Of a DNA stretch of 64,000 nt, positions 33,184-40,980 are shown piece after piece. How positions within the stretch are numbered: the first letter of the stretch is position 1; every line of letters begins with the position of its first letter. The stretch is from Planctomycetota bacterium (GTDB taxonomy: Bacteria > Planctomycetota > Planctomycetia > Pirellulales > Pirellulaceae). Both the position numbers and the translations under genes were made by a program. The notes beneath the pieces are model-generated. The model was not told the origin of the DNA. It saw only the letters and a program-made list of their open reading frames with translations, and made no database searches. Location: assembly GCA_014381825.1 (NCBI GenBank), contig JACNKX010000206.1, forward strand, positions 1 through 64,000, read 5' to 3'.

Positions 33184-33837
33184 ATGAAACCTCTGTACGA
33201 AGCCCATCGTCCAGCGTCTTGGAGAGACCTAGTCGGACAGGACAAGCTGGTCCGGCGTCTATCGATCTTGCGCCGTCGCGGTCTAGTCGGTCGTGTGTTC
33301 TGGGTCACCGGCGACAGTGGAACGGGTAAGACAACGGTTGCCAAACTGATCGCTGACGAGATCGCCGATGACTATGCGGTGATCGAGATCGACGCACAAG
33401 ACTTGGGTATCGACCGGCTTCGCGACTTTGAACGGATGTGCCAGTTCAAACCCATTGGCAAGGGCTGTCACGTCTTCATCGTCAACGAAGCGCATGGGTT
33501 GTCATCCAAGGTTGTCAGCAAGTTGCAGACTGTACTTGAGCAAAGCCATGTCCAGCGCAACTCGACTTGGATCTTCACCACAACCTTCCAAGGTCAGAAG
33601 CGTTTGTTCGATGGAGTGATGGACGCTTGCCCGTTCATGAGCCGAGCCATTGAACTGACATTGGAACATGGCGAAGACGTAGTCCTTGCCTTCGCTGTCC
33701 GTGCCCGTCAGATCGCTCAGCAAGAGCAACTCGATGGACAACCACTCGATGTTTATGTCCGCCTTGTTCGTGACTGTGGGTGCAACATGCGGAAAGTCCT
33801 TCAACGCATCGAGTCGGGTGAAATGCTCGTCGACTGA
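33184..33837 (+). CDS. Clamp-loader-like AAA+ ATPase (short, DnaX/RFC type)
   Basis: The 217-residue protein starts MKPLYEAHRPASWRDLVGQD, the typical opening of clamp loaders and RarA-like ATPases. Walker A is GDSGTGKTT (about residues 42-50). Walker B reads HVFIVNEAHGLSSKVVSKLQ, with NEAH instead of DEAH, so the first acidic residue is replaced. It keeps a sensor-1-like STWIFTTT and ends with a lid domain (VRLVRDCGCNMRKVLQRIES). The collar domain III of DnaX is absent. It may remodel a replication or recombination complex of the element. It has its own two-box promoter (copy B). Confidence 0.75.
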   Translation: MKPLYEAHRPASWRDLVGQDKLVRRLSILRRRGLVGRVFWVTGDSGTGKTTVAKLIADEIADDYAVIEIDAQDLGIDRLRDFERMCQFKPIGKGCHVFIVNEAHGLSSKVVSKLQTVLEQSHVQRNSTWIFTTTFQGQKRLFDGVMDACPFMSRAIELTLEHGEDVVLAFAVRARQIAQQEQLDGQPLDVYVRLVRDCGCNMRKVLQRIESGEMLVD

Positions 33838-33841
33838 GCGA

Positions 33842-33873
33842 TTGCCGGATTTTCGTGGCACCTGCGACTAGTA
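33842..33873 (+). promoter_or_regulatory. Two-box element, copy C
   Basis: TTGCCGG (33,842-33,848), 16 bases, CGACTAGTA (33,865-33,873). It begins four bases after the stop of the AAA+ gene and ends 70 bases before the next ATG. Confidence 0.65.
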
Positions 33874-33942
33874 AGAGCGGCGATCGAATTCTCGACGTCG
33901 CAATTGCCTTACTAGCGTTCACCCTTACCTGGAGGAATCCCC

Positions 33943-34803
33943 ATGAACACGTCCGCTTTCAACGTCTCCGCTGGCTCGATGAGCTGGTGGACTTTGGGAC
34001 CGCAAACCGATCCCGCCATCCTGTCTAACGGGCTAAGTCAACTCGGACTTCCCGACTACGCTCCGCCGCCACGCACTTGGCTGATGTCTCTCAAGGCTGC
34101 ATTGGCCGAGATGTTTGCCAAGCCCGAAGAACTCATCCGTCCGCTGCGTCACAAGCAAACCAACGGCTACACGGTGGTCATCGAATCCAAGGGCGAACAT
34201 GACAACACCTATGACCGCTCCGTCAACGCTTCCGTCGACGAGGAAGGCCAAGTCTTCATCACAGCAGGCGAGGCGGATCGCGGCGAACTCCAACGACTGA
34301 CCAATCACTATCGGCGAGTCCTACCAGCCGCTTCGGTCTCGGACATGCTGACCGACATCATCCACGGCCAACTGGATGGCATCGGGCTAAAGGCCAACGG
34401 TGGTTTGTACTTCATCCCTGAACAACACGTTAGCCGTTGGCTGGACGTTGTGATGGTGGTCGAAGCCGCCGCCGTCAGCCCCACGACGAACGATCTGTCG
34501 GCAGTGCCTTTGGAGATGAACGCGATGACCTTGCGGGACATCAAGCGGTCGATCACTCGTGAAATCGAATCAGCCTCCGAACGTCTGTGGAAGGACATTA
34601 CCGAGAACCAACTAGGCGACGAAGCGCTGCTGAACCGGGCTGTTCGAGCCCGTGAACTTCGGGAACGCATTCGGCAGTACGAGTCGATCCTCGGCCAAGC
34701 GCTGGACGTTTGCCATCAGCATGTCGATATCGCAGTGCAAGCCTTCAGTGTCGCCTCCGCGGTGCAGGAAGACGACGAAGTCTACGAAGGCGTCTTCGGT
34801 TGA
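33943..34803 (+). CDS. Hypothetical protein between the two ATPases of the element
   Basis: The 286-residue protein resembles proteins of unknown function found in phage and plasmid contexts. It starts MNTSAFNVSAGSMSWWTLGP after GGAGGAATCC. Residues 45-110 look beta-rich (NGYTVVIESKGEHDNTYDRS), followed by helices (LMADIIHGQLDGIG-like text, YFIPEQHVSRWLDVVMVVEA) and a long C-terminal coiled coil (SASERLWKDITENQLGDEAL, VRARELRERIRQYESILGQA). No catalytic motif is evident. Its place between a clamp-loader-like and a MoxR-like ATPase suggests a structural or adaptor role. Confidence 0.65.
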   Translation: MNTSAFNVSAGSMSWWTLGPQTDPAILSNGLSQLGLPDYAPPPRTWLMSLKAALAEMFAKPEELIRPLRHKQTNGYTVVIESKGEHDNTYDRSVNASVDEEGQVFITAGEADRGELQRLTNHYRRVLPAASVSDMLTDIIHGQLDGIGLKANGGLYFIPEQHVSRWLDVVMVVEAAAVSPTTNDLSAVPLEMNAMTLRDIKRSITREIESASERLWKDITENQLGDEALLNRAVRARELRERIRQYESILGQALDVCHQHVDIAVQAFSVASAVQEDDEVYEGVFG

Positions 34804-34835
34804 TTTCCGCATTTCGACGCGACCTGCGACTTGTA
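34804..34835 (+). promoter_or_regulatory. Two-box element, copy D
   Basis: TTTCCGC (34,804-34,810), 16 bases, CGACTTGTA (34,827-34,835). It follows the preceding stop codon with no gap and ends 77 bases before the MoxR-like gene. Confidence 0.65.
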
Positions 34836-34911
34836 TCTGCGACGAGTCACACCGGCCACTTGCGAGTGGTCGGACTGATCCGCCGAGAAACTTTCCTGAA
34901 AGGAACCTCTT

Positions 34912-35988
34912 ATGTCTACCAATTGGGCTCCGTTGATTGCCGGCCAAGCCGGTGTCGTACCGCTGTCGCTCGGGATTCCGGGCGTGGCCAAGACCGCGTT
35001 TTTTGAAGCCTTGTCGCAATCCACCCAGCGGCGCTTCATCCCCTACATGCTCGACCAGTCGTTGCCGGAGGACTTGAAGGGTTATCCCCTAGTCCAAGAG
35101 ATCGAAGCGAACGGCCACACGATCCGTGCAATGGTTCACGTCCTGGAAGAGGCTCGCTTACGGGCCGAGTTGGAACCATCGGTTGTGCTGCTCGACGAAT
35201 TGACCTGCGCTGGTCATTCGATCCAAGCCGCTGCGTTGCAGTGGGTGAACAATCCCAGCCCGAACTGCTGGATGTTCGCAGCCGCCAATCCACCTGACAA
35301 GGCAGCCGCCGGCGTGGATCTTACGCCGCCGATGGTCAATCGTCTGTGTGTGATCCCGTGGGAGACACCGGTCGAAGCCATTCGCCAAGGTTGGCGCAAC
35401 GGTCTGGAGTTCCCCGCTCCCGAGATCCCGCTCGTGCCGTCGAACTGGCGAGACCATCTTCCCAAGTGGGGCCTGCTGGTCGATGACTTCATCCAACGCT
35501 TCCCCGATCGCATGGAAGCCTATCCAACTGATCCGGCGAAAGCATCCGAGCCTTACCCAACTCCCCGCAGTTGGACCAACGTCGTGAAGGTACTCGCCGC
35601 TGCCGAATCGGTATCAGCTAACAAGTCTGTCCGTCGATTGCTGGTTCATGGTTGTGTCGGCGATGGAGCGGGTGCCGAGTTCATGACCTTCCTTGACACT
35701 CAAGCGTTGCCTGACCCCGAAGACATCCTGTCCGACCCGCAAGCGCTCGTCTTGCCTCGGCGCGGTGATCTGGCGGTTGCCATCGTCCGTTCGGTACTGG
35801 CCCGCGTTGAATCCGATAACAGCATCCCACGTTGGGAGCGCTGCTGCGACGTGTTCGAGACCACCTACCAGCAGAACAAGGAAGTTGCGATGGCTGGTTA
35901 CGGCAAGCTCTGGAAGCTCAAGCCCGAGTTGCATCAACCCGCCCAACGCAACGGCGCGTTCGCCGAGATGGACCGGCTACGTGGTTGA
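34912..35988 (+). CDS. MoxR-like AAA+ ATPase
   Basis: The 358-residue AAA+ protein has Walker A LGIPGVAKTAFFEAL (near residue 26), Walker B PSVVLLDELTCAGHSIQAAA, sensor-1 CWMFAAANPPDKAAAG, and an arginine-finger-like segment LTPPMVNRLCVIPWE. These are typical of MoxR-type ATPases, which act with a VWA protein to insert metals or remodel partner proteins. The next gene is exactly such a VWA protein. The start has AAAGGAACC upstream. The spacing and shared promoter type make this pair the functional core of the element. Confidence 0.82.
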   Translation: MSTNWAPLIAGQAGVVPLSLGIPGVAKTAFFEALSQSTQRRFIPYMLDQSLPEDLKGYPLVQEIEANGHTIRAMVHVLEEARLRAELEPSVVLLDELTCAGHSIQAAALQWVNNPSPNCWMFAAANPPDKAAAGVDLTPPMVNRLCVIPWETPVEAIRQGWRNGLEFPAPEIPLVPSNWRDHLPKWGLLVDDFIQRFPDRMEAYPTDPAKASEPYPTPRSWTNVVKVLAAAESVSANKSVRRLLVHGCVGDGAGAEFMTFLDTQALPDPEDILSDPQALVLPRRGDLAVAIVRSVLARVESDNSIPRWERCCDVFETTYQQNKEVAMAGYGKLWKLKPELHQPAQRNGAFAEMDRLRG

Positions 35989-36020
35989 TTTCCGGTTTTT
36001 TCGGGCACCTTCGACTAGTA
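35989..36020 (+). promoter_or_regulatory. Two-box element, copy E
   Basis: TTTCCGG (35,989-35,995), 16 bases, CGACTAGTA (36,012-36,020). It starts right after the MoxR-like stop codon and ends 32 bases before the metallopeptidase-VWA gene. Confidence 0.7.
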
Positions 36021-36051
36021 GGTGAAACCGCTTTCACGATTGGAGTGAACC

Positions 36052-37488
36052 ATGTCCACCTTACTTGCCCAAGCCCGACTGCGAGCCTGCCGCTACTGGC
36101 CCTTCGCTAGTCATGCCATCCTGTCGATGGTGCCGACGCCGCGTCCTGGACTCGGCACGCTGGCAGTCGATCAACATTGGCGACTGTACTACGACGAAGC
36201 CGCCTTGCAAATGATGAGCGCTGAACAAGCCGCGGGCGTCATCCTGCACGAACTCGACCACCTACTGAAACGCCACCACAAGCGCGCAAAGTCTCTTGTA
36301 GGCGAAGACCAGTGGGAGGCGTGGAATTACGCGACCGACGCCGCCATCAACGGTGATCTGAAGGCCCAAGACATTCCGTTGCCCGAGGGTGTGATTTATC
36401 CCGAGCGACTCGGTCTGCCGGACGGCTTGAGTGCCGAGGAATACTTCCGCAAGCTCACTGAGCAACCCGAGAGCCAAGAGGCGGGCGACGAGTCCCAAGA
36501 CGACGGTTCGTGCCCCGAGCAACAACCCGACACTGGAGACAACGATGCCGACAACCAAACAGACGGCAGTCAGGACACTGAAGGCGAAGATCGCGATCCT
36601 GGAGACGACACTGGCGATCAAGGATCAAGTAATTCAGGACATGAAGGAGCATCAGAGCCAACTGCTGGAAGCGATGATCGAGTGGAACATCCATGCGGGA
36701 AGAATGAAGCCTCGCAACCAGTGGAACCGCAACCGGTAGGCGCAAGTGGTTCATGTTCCGATGGCCGCCAGCGTCCGTGGGAACTCGGTGCGCCCGATGA
36801 TGATGACCCCGGCTTGGATGAAGCCGATCAAGAGCAACTCATCCACGTAACCGCCAAGAACGTCCTGGAACGCGAACACGGGGAGGAGTCAGCCAGCCAT
36901 CGCCGCTGGGCCAACGACATCCTCAATCCGCCGATCGATCCCGCCGCCAGACTATTGAGCCTTGTTCGACGTTACTGTGATCTGACGTTCGGAATCGGTG
37001 AACGCAGCTACCGCCGTCCCAGTCGACGAAATAGCAACCCGCGCATGGCATTGCCGAGCAACGTGGCTCCACTGCCTCGCATCACGGTCATCGTCGATAC
37101 CTCGGGCTCGATGAGTGCCGAAGACTTGGGCTTATCGCTGGGCATGGTCCGCAAGGTGCTGAACTCATTCCGCATCCGTGATGGAATCAAAGTCATCACT
37201 GGCGACACACAAGGTCAGACGAAGCAACTTTGTCTGTCCGATCCACGGCGCATCGAACTGACGGGCGGCGGCGGTACGAACATGGCCCGCATCGTCGCGG
37301 AAGTCCTGCAAACTAAACCACAACCACAGATGATCTTGATCTGCACCGACGGTCACACACCTTGGCCCGCACAAGACCCCGGTCTGCCCATCGTCGCCTG
37401 CCTCACGAATCGTCGGGCTACGTTGCCCGAAGTGTACCAACCACCTTCCTGGATTCCGATTGTCGAACTTTGCACAAAGGAACATTGA
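36052..37488 (+). CDS. Metallopeptidase-VWA protein, partner of the MoxR-like ATPase
   Basis: The 478-residue protein (DUF2201-like build) has an N-terminal zinc-peptidase motif HELDH (residues 66-70, HExxH) followed by a histidine-rich helix (LLKRHHKR). A long acidic, repetitive linker (about 140-240; EGEDRDPGDDTGDQGSSNSG) leads to a VWA domain with the complete MIDAS: VIVDTSGSMS (DxSxS, near residue 348), GGGGTNMA, and LICTDGHTPWP. Such proteins are loaded or driven by MoxR ATPases. The substrate is unknown. The linker could hold the peptidase apart until the ATPase acts. It ends two bases before the next gene. Confidence 0.82.
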   Translation: MSTLLAQARLRACRYWPFASHAILSMVPTPRPGLGTLAVDQHWRLYYDEAALQMMSAEQAAGVILHELDHLLKRHHKRAKSLVGEDQWEAWNYATDAAINGDLKAQDIPLPEGVIYPERLGLPDGLSAEEYFRKLTEQPESQEAGDESQDDGSCPEQQPDTGDNDADNQTDGSQDTEGEDRDPGDDTGDQGSSNSGHEGASEPTAGSDDRVEHPCGKNEASQPVEPQPVGASGSCSDGRQRPWELGAPDDDDPGLDEADQEQLIHVTAKNVLEREHGEESASHRRWANDILNPPIDPAARLLSLVRRYCDLTFGIGERSYRRPSRRNSNPRMALPSNVAPLPRITVIVDTSGSMSAEDLGLSLGMVRKVLNSFRIRDGIKVITGDTQGQTKQLCLSDPRRIELTGGGGTNMARIVAEVLQTKPQPQMILICTDGHTPWPAQDPGLPIVACLTNRRATLPEVYQPPSWIPIVELCTKEH

Positions 37489-37489
37489 C

Positions 37490-37690
37490 ATGACCATGAC
37501 CACCCTGGAACGCAAACTGTTTGAACGAGCAGTAACTGCACTGGTGTGCGCGCTAGGCCATGACGAGGCCGCTCAAAACAACGCCGACGCCGAGACACTA
37601 ACGGAACTGCGCGGACACTGGGTTGGCGACGCCGAAGAGTGCGTCGACAAAGCCATGCGTCTTGGACTGTGGGGAGACAATGATGCCTAA
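37490..37690 (+). CDS. Small hypothetical protein between the VWA and recombinase genes
   Basis: The 66-residue helical product starts MTMTTLERKLFERAVTALVC after an AAAGGAAC box and ends at 37,690, overlapping the recombinase start by 8-11 bases. No family is recognised. Tight spacing on both sides says it is translated with its neighbours. Confidence 0.6.
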   Translation: MTMTTLERKLFERAVTALVCALGHDEAAQNNADAETLTELRGHWVGDAEECVDKAMRLGLWGDNDA

Positions 37691-38366
37691 TCTGATCGCC
37701 TACTACCGCGTCTCAACCAGGCGGCAAGGTCGCTCTGGTCTTGGCCTCGAAGCCCAGCAAGCCGACGCCGCTGCTTATGCCCGCCAGCACGGCGGCAAGG
37801 TACTGGCTTCGTATACCGAAGTCGAAACCGGCAAGCGCGCCGATCGACCGGAATTAGCAAGAGCGATTGCCCATGCCAAAAGGGCCCGAGCGACTCTTGT
37901 GGTCGCCAAGCTGGATCGTCTCGCCCGAAATGTCGCGTTCACTTCCAAGCTAATGGACTCCGGCGTCGATTTCATCGCCTGTGACAACCCGCACGCCAAC
38001 CGCCTGACGATTCACATTCTAGCCGCAGTTGCCGAGGACGAAGCGCGCCGAATCTCCGAGCGGACCAAGGCCGCGCTGGCTGCCGCTAAGCGACGCGGCA
38101 CGAAGTTGGGTGCAGCCAGACCTGAATGCCGGAACTTGACCAAGGCCGCCAGGGAGCGAGGCTCGAAGGCTGGTGGCTTAGCCGTGACGCGACAAGCGGA
38201 CACCGCCTACGCCGACCTGCGCGGCTTCTTCTCTGAAATGCGCCCGGCGTTCTCGTACCAGCAAATCGCGACGGTCCTGAACCTGAAAGGCGAGCGAACG
38301 AGGAGGGGAAAACCGTGGAGCGATGTGGCGGTCATGCGAGCCTGCAAACGACTGGAAATCGCCTAG
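37683..38366 (+). CDS. Serine recombinase (resolvase/invertase family)
   Basis: The 227-residue protein begins with the resolvase catalytic domain: LIAYYRVSTRRQGRSGLGLE with the nucleophilic Ser in the VS motif, LVVAKLDRLARNVAF (the RLxR motif), then IHILAAVAEDEARRISERTK, the E helix. A C-terminal helix-turn-helix follows (FSYQQIATVLNLKGERTRRG). It is a small-type recombinase, not a large integrase. It is the last gene of the element and would resolve, invert or mobilise it. Two adjacent ATG codons (37,680 and 37,683) are possible starts. Confidence 0.88.
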   Translation: MPNLIAYYRVSTRRQGRSGLGLEAQQADAAAYARQHGGKVLASYTEVETGKRADRPELARAIAHAKRARATLVVAKLDRLARNVAFTSKLMDSGVDFIACDNPHANRLTIHILAAVAEDEARRISERTKAALAAAKRRGTKLGAARPECRNLTKAARERGSKAGGLAVTRQADTAYADLRGFFSEMRPAFSYQQIATVLNLKGERTRRGKPWSDVAVMRACKRLEIA

Positions 38367-38651
38367 AAAACAGGCGTTCTTGGGGCTCCTCGGGCGTCGA
38401 GCGGGGGTTCGTCGAATCCATCCACACACCGCCGCGCCACGCATTTAATATGCAGTGCGTCGCAAAGGGGTACCCCACCAAGTCGCGAGGAGCCAGCCCC
38501 ACACGCTCGGAAGTGCGTCGGATTCAGCGGAAAGTCGCTAGAGAGATCGTCGTAACAATAGTAATGGAAATGGTTTGTGACGCATTATTTTTGTCTGTCT
38601 AGGACAATAGCGGCATGACACCCGCTCACGCCTGCGATACAAAGCGCCCTA

Positions 38652-38695
38652 TTATGATGCGCTACGATGGCGACTAATACGCGTGTGCATCATAA
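38652..38695. repeat. Inverted repeat downstream of the recombinase
   Basis: TTATGATGC (38,652-38,660) and GCATCATAA (38,687-38,695) are perfect arms around 26 bases. The place, 285 bases after the recombinase gene, is where a crossover or binding site of that enzyme might lie. No gene is seen in 38,367-38,770. Confidence 0.45.
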
Positions 38696-38786
38696 ATCGC
38701 CCTAAATCAATACTATCTCTATGCCCCCCAAAAAATACATGCAAATGGCAAAACTGCACTACGCGTCAGCATGAGTGCGGAGTTGT

Positions 38787-39086
38787 AGCTTGCCTAGTTT
38801 GGACTGCTCACTGGGCTCAATCTCTCCCGCGACATCACTAGATTTTAACACTAGCGCTGCCATCACTTTCCTTGACGACCGTAGCAAGGTGACGAATCAG
38901 CTAGAGTTTCCCGTAGACAACTTCGGGTACATCGAACTTGGGGCGAACTTCAAGTTCGATTTGGCTCAAATACCTCCGCCACCACCCGATCCGGTCCCCG
39001 AACCCTCCACTCTCGCGATCTGGTCGTTACTTGGCGGTATCGGATTGGTAGTTGGACACAGGCGACGAAGACGCAAAGCGGCATAA
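38787..39086 (+). pseudogene. C-terminal remnant of a PEP-CTERM surface protein
   Basis: About 98 residues end with the exosortase sorting signal: VPEPSTLAIWSLLGGIGLVV followed by the basic tail GHRRRRRKAA. PEP-CTERM tails anchor exported proteins until an exosortase cleaves them. Before it lies SLDFNTSAAITFLDD and LEFPVDNFGYIELG, which look like the end of a jelly-roll domain. No signal peptide or ribosome site precedes it, so the front of the gene is missing, probably replaced by the element to its left. Confidence 0.75.
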
Positions 39087-39252
39087 CCACCCTCCTCGCC
39101 GGCTTGGAAACCGCGTTCGATTGTTGGTGCAATACCTCGTCGGACCAATTTTATTTCTTGGCATTCGCGTCTTCGGTTTGGTACGATTTTCTCCGCACAG
39201 AGAACTCTCACGGTTGGCGTCTCATTGTTCAACACACAGGGAGAAATCAAGA

Positions 39253-39531
39253 ATGGCGCGCGGGACGACGAAACCGGACAGGAAGGCTCTTTTGGATCAC
39301 CAAACGCTTACACGAATTGCTTATGTGGAGAAGTGGTCCGTTGAATATGACTGGTTAAATGACACTTTCGTCCTAACGGTTTATTGGGGGCAGAATGGCG
39401 CTTACTGTAAGCGAGTCATTCCGTCTTCGTCCGTGAATGCCGTCGTAGAAATCTTTGATTCGGCGGAGCGAACGGGTGGAAAGGTTAAATTCGACGCCCG
39501 AGAAGGACAACGCAAGCTGTACTTGAACTAA
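39253..39531 (+). CDS. Small hypothetical protein
   Basis: Not recognised. The 92-residue product starts MARGTTKPDRKALLDHQTLT after a GGGAG box, with a compact mixed fold suggested by VEYDWLNDTFVLTVYWGQNG and a basic end (VKFDAREGQRKLYLN). The longer frame upstream has no ribosome site. It lies next to a decayed integrase, so it may belong to an old mobile element. Confidence 0.5.
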   Translation: MARGTTKPDRKALLDHQTLTRIAYVEKWSVEYDWLNDTFVLTVYWGQNGAYCKRVIPSSSVNAVVEIFDSAERTGGKVKFDAREGQRKLYLN

Positions 39532-39572
39532 CGAAAATGACATCGGGTACCGGGCGCAGAACGCTAACCTAC

Positions 39573-39890
39573 GGACTCAATTGCTGCGGATCATCAAGCG
39601 AGCCAGCCTCACTCCCTGGCCGAAACTCTTTCATAACATGCGGGCCAGCCGCGAGACCGAATTGACGGGTCAGGTTCCCCTGCACGTCGTCTGTGTATGG
39701 ATCGGCAATAGCCAGCCCATCGCGCAAAACACTACCTTCAAGTGACTGACGACCACTTCGCCGAGGCCGCCGAAGGTTCAGCACAAAGCGCAGCACATGT
39801 TAAGCATATTGCGCAGCAGCACGCTGCCGCATCAGTTTGCACCGACTCGCAAGAAAAAAACCCCCCGAGAGAATCGGGCTAATTGCGTGC
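39573..39890 (+). pseudogene. C-terminal remnant of a tyrosine recombinase, frameshifted
   Basis: The plus strand reads LRIIKRASLTPWPKLFHNMR, ASRETELTGQVPLHVVCVWI, GNSQPIAQ, and after a one-base shift HYLQVTDDHFAEAAEG. This is the end of a planctomycete-type phage integrase: the conserved R (MRASRETEL), the WIGNS helix, and the Tyr in EHYLQVTDDHF-like text. The front two thirds of the gene are gone. tRNA-like sequence follows, as expected for an integrase beside its attachment site. Confidence 0.75.
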
Positions 39891-39928
39891 CTGTGCAACA
39901 TGCTGCGATGCTTTGCAATCAGGCGGAG

Positions 39929-39995
39929 TACCCCCAGTGGGAGTCGAACCCACTTGGAACTGCTTTGCAGGCCGCCGCCGTACCGTCTGGCTTCA
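39929..39995 (-). pseudogene. tRNA-Cys-like relic (3' half)
   Basis: The minus strand has a good T arm (GTGGG-TTCGACT-CCCAC), an anticodon loop CTGCAAA (GCA, Cys) with one mismatch in its stem, and a D-arm-like stretch. The 3' acceptor strand TGGGGGT has no partner upstream, so the 5' end is lost. It is likely an attachment-site relic rather than a working tRNA. Confidence 0.6.
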
Positions 39996-40010
39996 GCGTC
40001 AGCTGTTAAA

Positions 40011-40083
40011 GTGCCCTCGCTGGGAATCGAACCCAGGCTTCGACCTTCGCAGGGTCCATTTCGCCATCAGGCTCACATCGGTT
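40011..40083 (-). pseudogene. Second tRNA-like relic (GCG-type anticodon loop)
   Basis: The minus strand shows CTGGG-TTCGATT-CCCAG as T arm, a loop CTGCGAA on a GACC/GGTC stem, and an acceptor strand CGAGGGC without a matching 5' strand. As with its neighbour, the 3' half is recognisable and the 5' acceptor is missing. Two 3' halves in tandem point to repeated integrations. Confidence 0.5.
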
Positions 40084-40191
40084 AAAATCTCTCGAACGGG
40101 TAGGCGGGTAGCTCCTGCCGCTTGGCCCCCGCGCGACCGTGGCTATCTCCAGTACGGCGCGCCGGGACCGGCCCGACTGGAGATTTGATTC

Positions 40192-40974
40192 ATGCCGTCC
40201 GATGTTGGTTCACAATCGCACATTCAGTCTGAAGATTTGGGCGCAGCGTCACGATCGGTGTTCGTCGCTCGCGCATGCGACGCTTGGGAATCGGGGTGGT
40301 CGCTGGTCGTGGAGATAACTTGCCAGACACTTGCCCAGCGGGCTGCAGACGAAGACGAATTCGTGACGCTTTGCGCCGAGTTCGCGGAGTTGAAGAGGAA
40401 GAGCGATCAGCAGACTCGGGTGAGCGATATAGGAGCGGAGCTTGAAAATCTGCGCGCGCAATTTCGCCGTTACTATCGGGAGGTGCATAATTACGTCGAC
40501 GGGTTGCCAGACGCAGAAGAGACAGAACCTTGGGATTGCGGTCGTGTGAAAGTATCTCCCGCGTCGTCAGACAGGTGGGGAAATATGGGGAATTGGGGAG
40601 TCAGGATTTGTCCCGAATTGGACTGGGGAGCTGAAGAGTGGCGAGAAAACGTGCTGCGATCGATGCAACAGCACGCAGCCGAATGGCGGTGGCGGTTTAA
40701 TCGCCTAAAGCGTGTGGAAGAACCTCGGGTTGGCGGCGAAGAATCCGAGGCGGGGAAACTCACTGCGCCAACAAGCAAGGGCGAACGGCAGGCTACTGAA
40801 GTACTGACCGAGCCTATGACCATCCAAGATCTTGCCAAATACTTTGGAGTTCACAGAAACAAGATGACTGAAATACTGGCCACAATCGAGGGCGTTGCAA
40901 GGTCTGGCGGGCTCGTTCGGGTTCCAATCTCCCAGATGCCACCGAAGTATCACGTTGAAAAAGGATTGATGTAG
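40192..40974 (+). CDS. Hypothetical protein with C-terminal HTH, first gene of the satellite-like element
   Basis: The 260-residue product is not recognised as a whole. Residues 30-100 are charged helices (LCAEFAELKRKSDQQTRVSD, ENLRAQFRRYYREVHNYVDG). The C-terminus (TIQDLAKYFGVHRNKMTEIL) is a clear helix-turn-helix. GGAG lies upstream of the ATG. It ends six bases before the five-fold 10-bp repeat and precedes two small HTH genes and the primase, so it may be the control or replication-initiator protein of the element. Confidence 0.6.
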   Translation: MPSDVGSQSHIQSEDLGAASRSVFVARACDAWESGWSLVVEITCQTLAQRAADEDEFVTLCAEFAELKRKSDQQTRVSDIGAELENLRAQFRRYYREVHNYVDGLPDAEETEPWDCGRVKVSPASSDRWGNMGNWGVRICPELDWGAEEWRENVLRSMQQHAAEWRWRFNRLKRVEEPRVGGEESEAGKLTAPTSKGERQATEVLTEPMTIQDLAKYFGVHRNKMTEILATIEGVARSGGLVRVPISQMPPKYHVEKGLM

Positions 40975-40980
40975 CACGGA

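Noticed and set aside
37000-37208. Antisense frames over the VWA domain
   Set aside because: The MIDAS motif and the continuity of the plus-strand protein leave no doubt about the real strand.
39929-40083. Functional tRNA-Cys and tRNA-Arg genes
   Set aside because: Neither has a 5' acceptor strand that pairs with its 3' strand, and the first has a mismatch in the anticodon stem.
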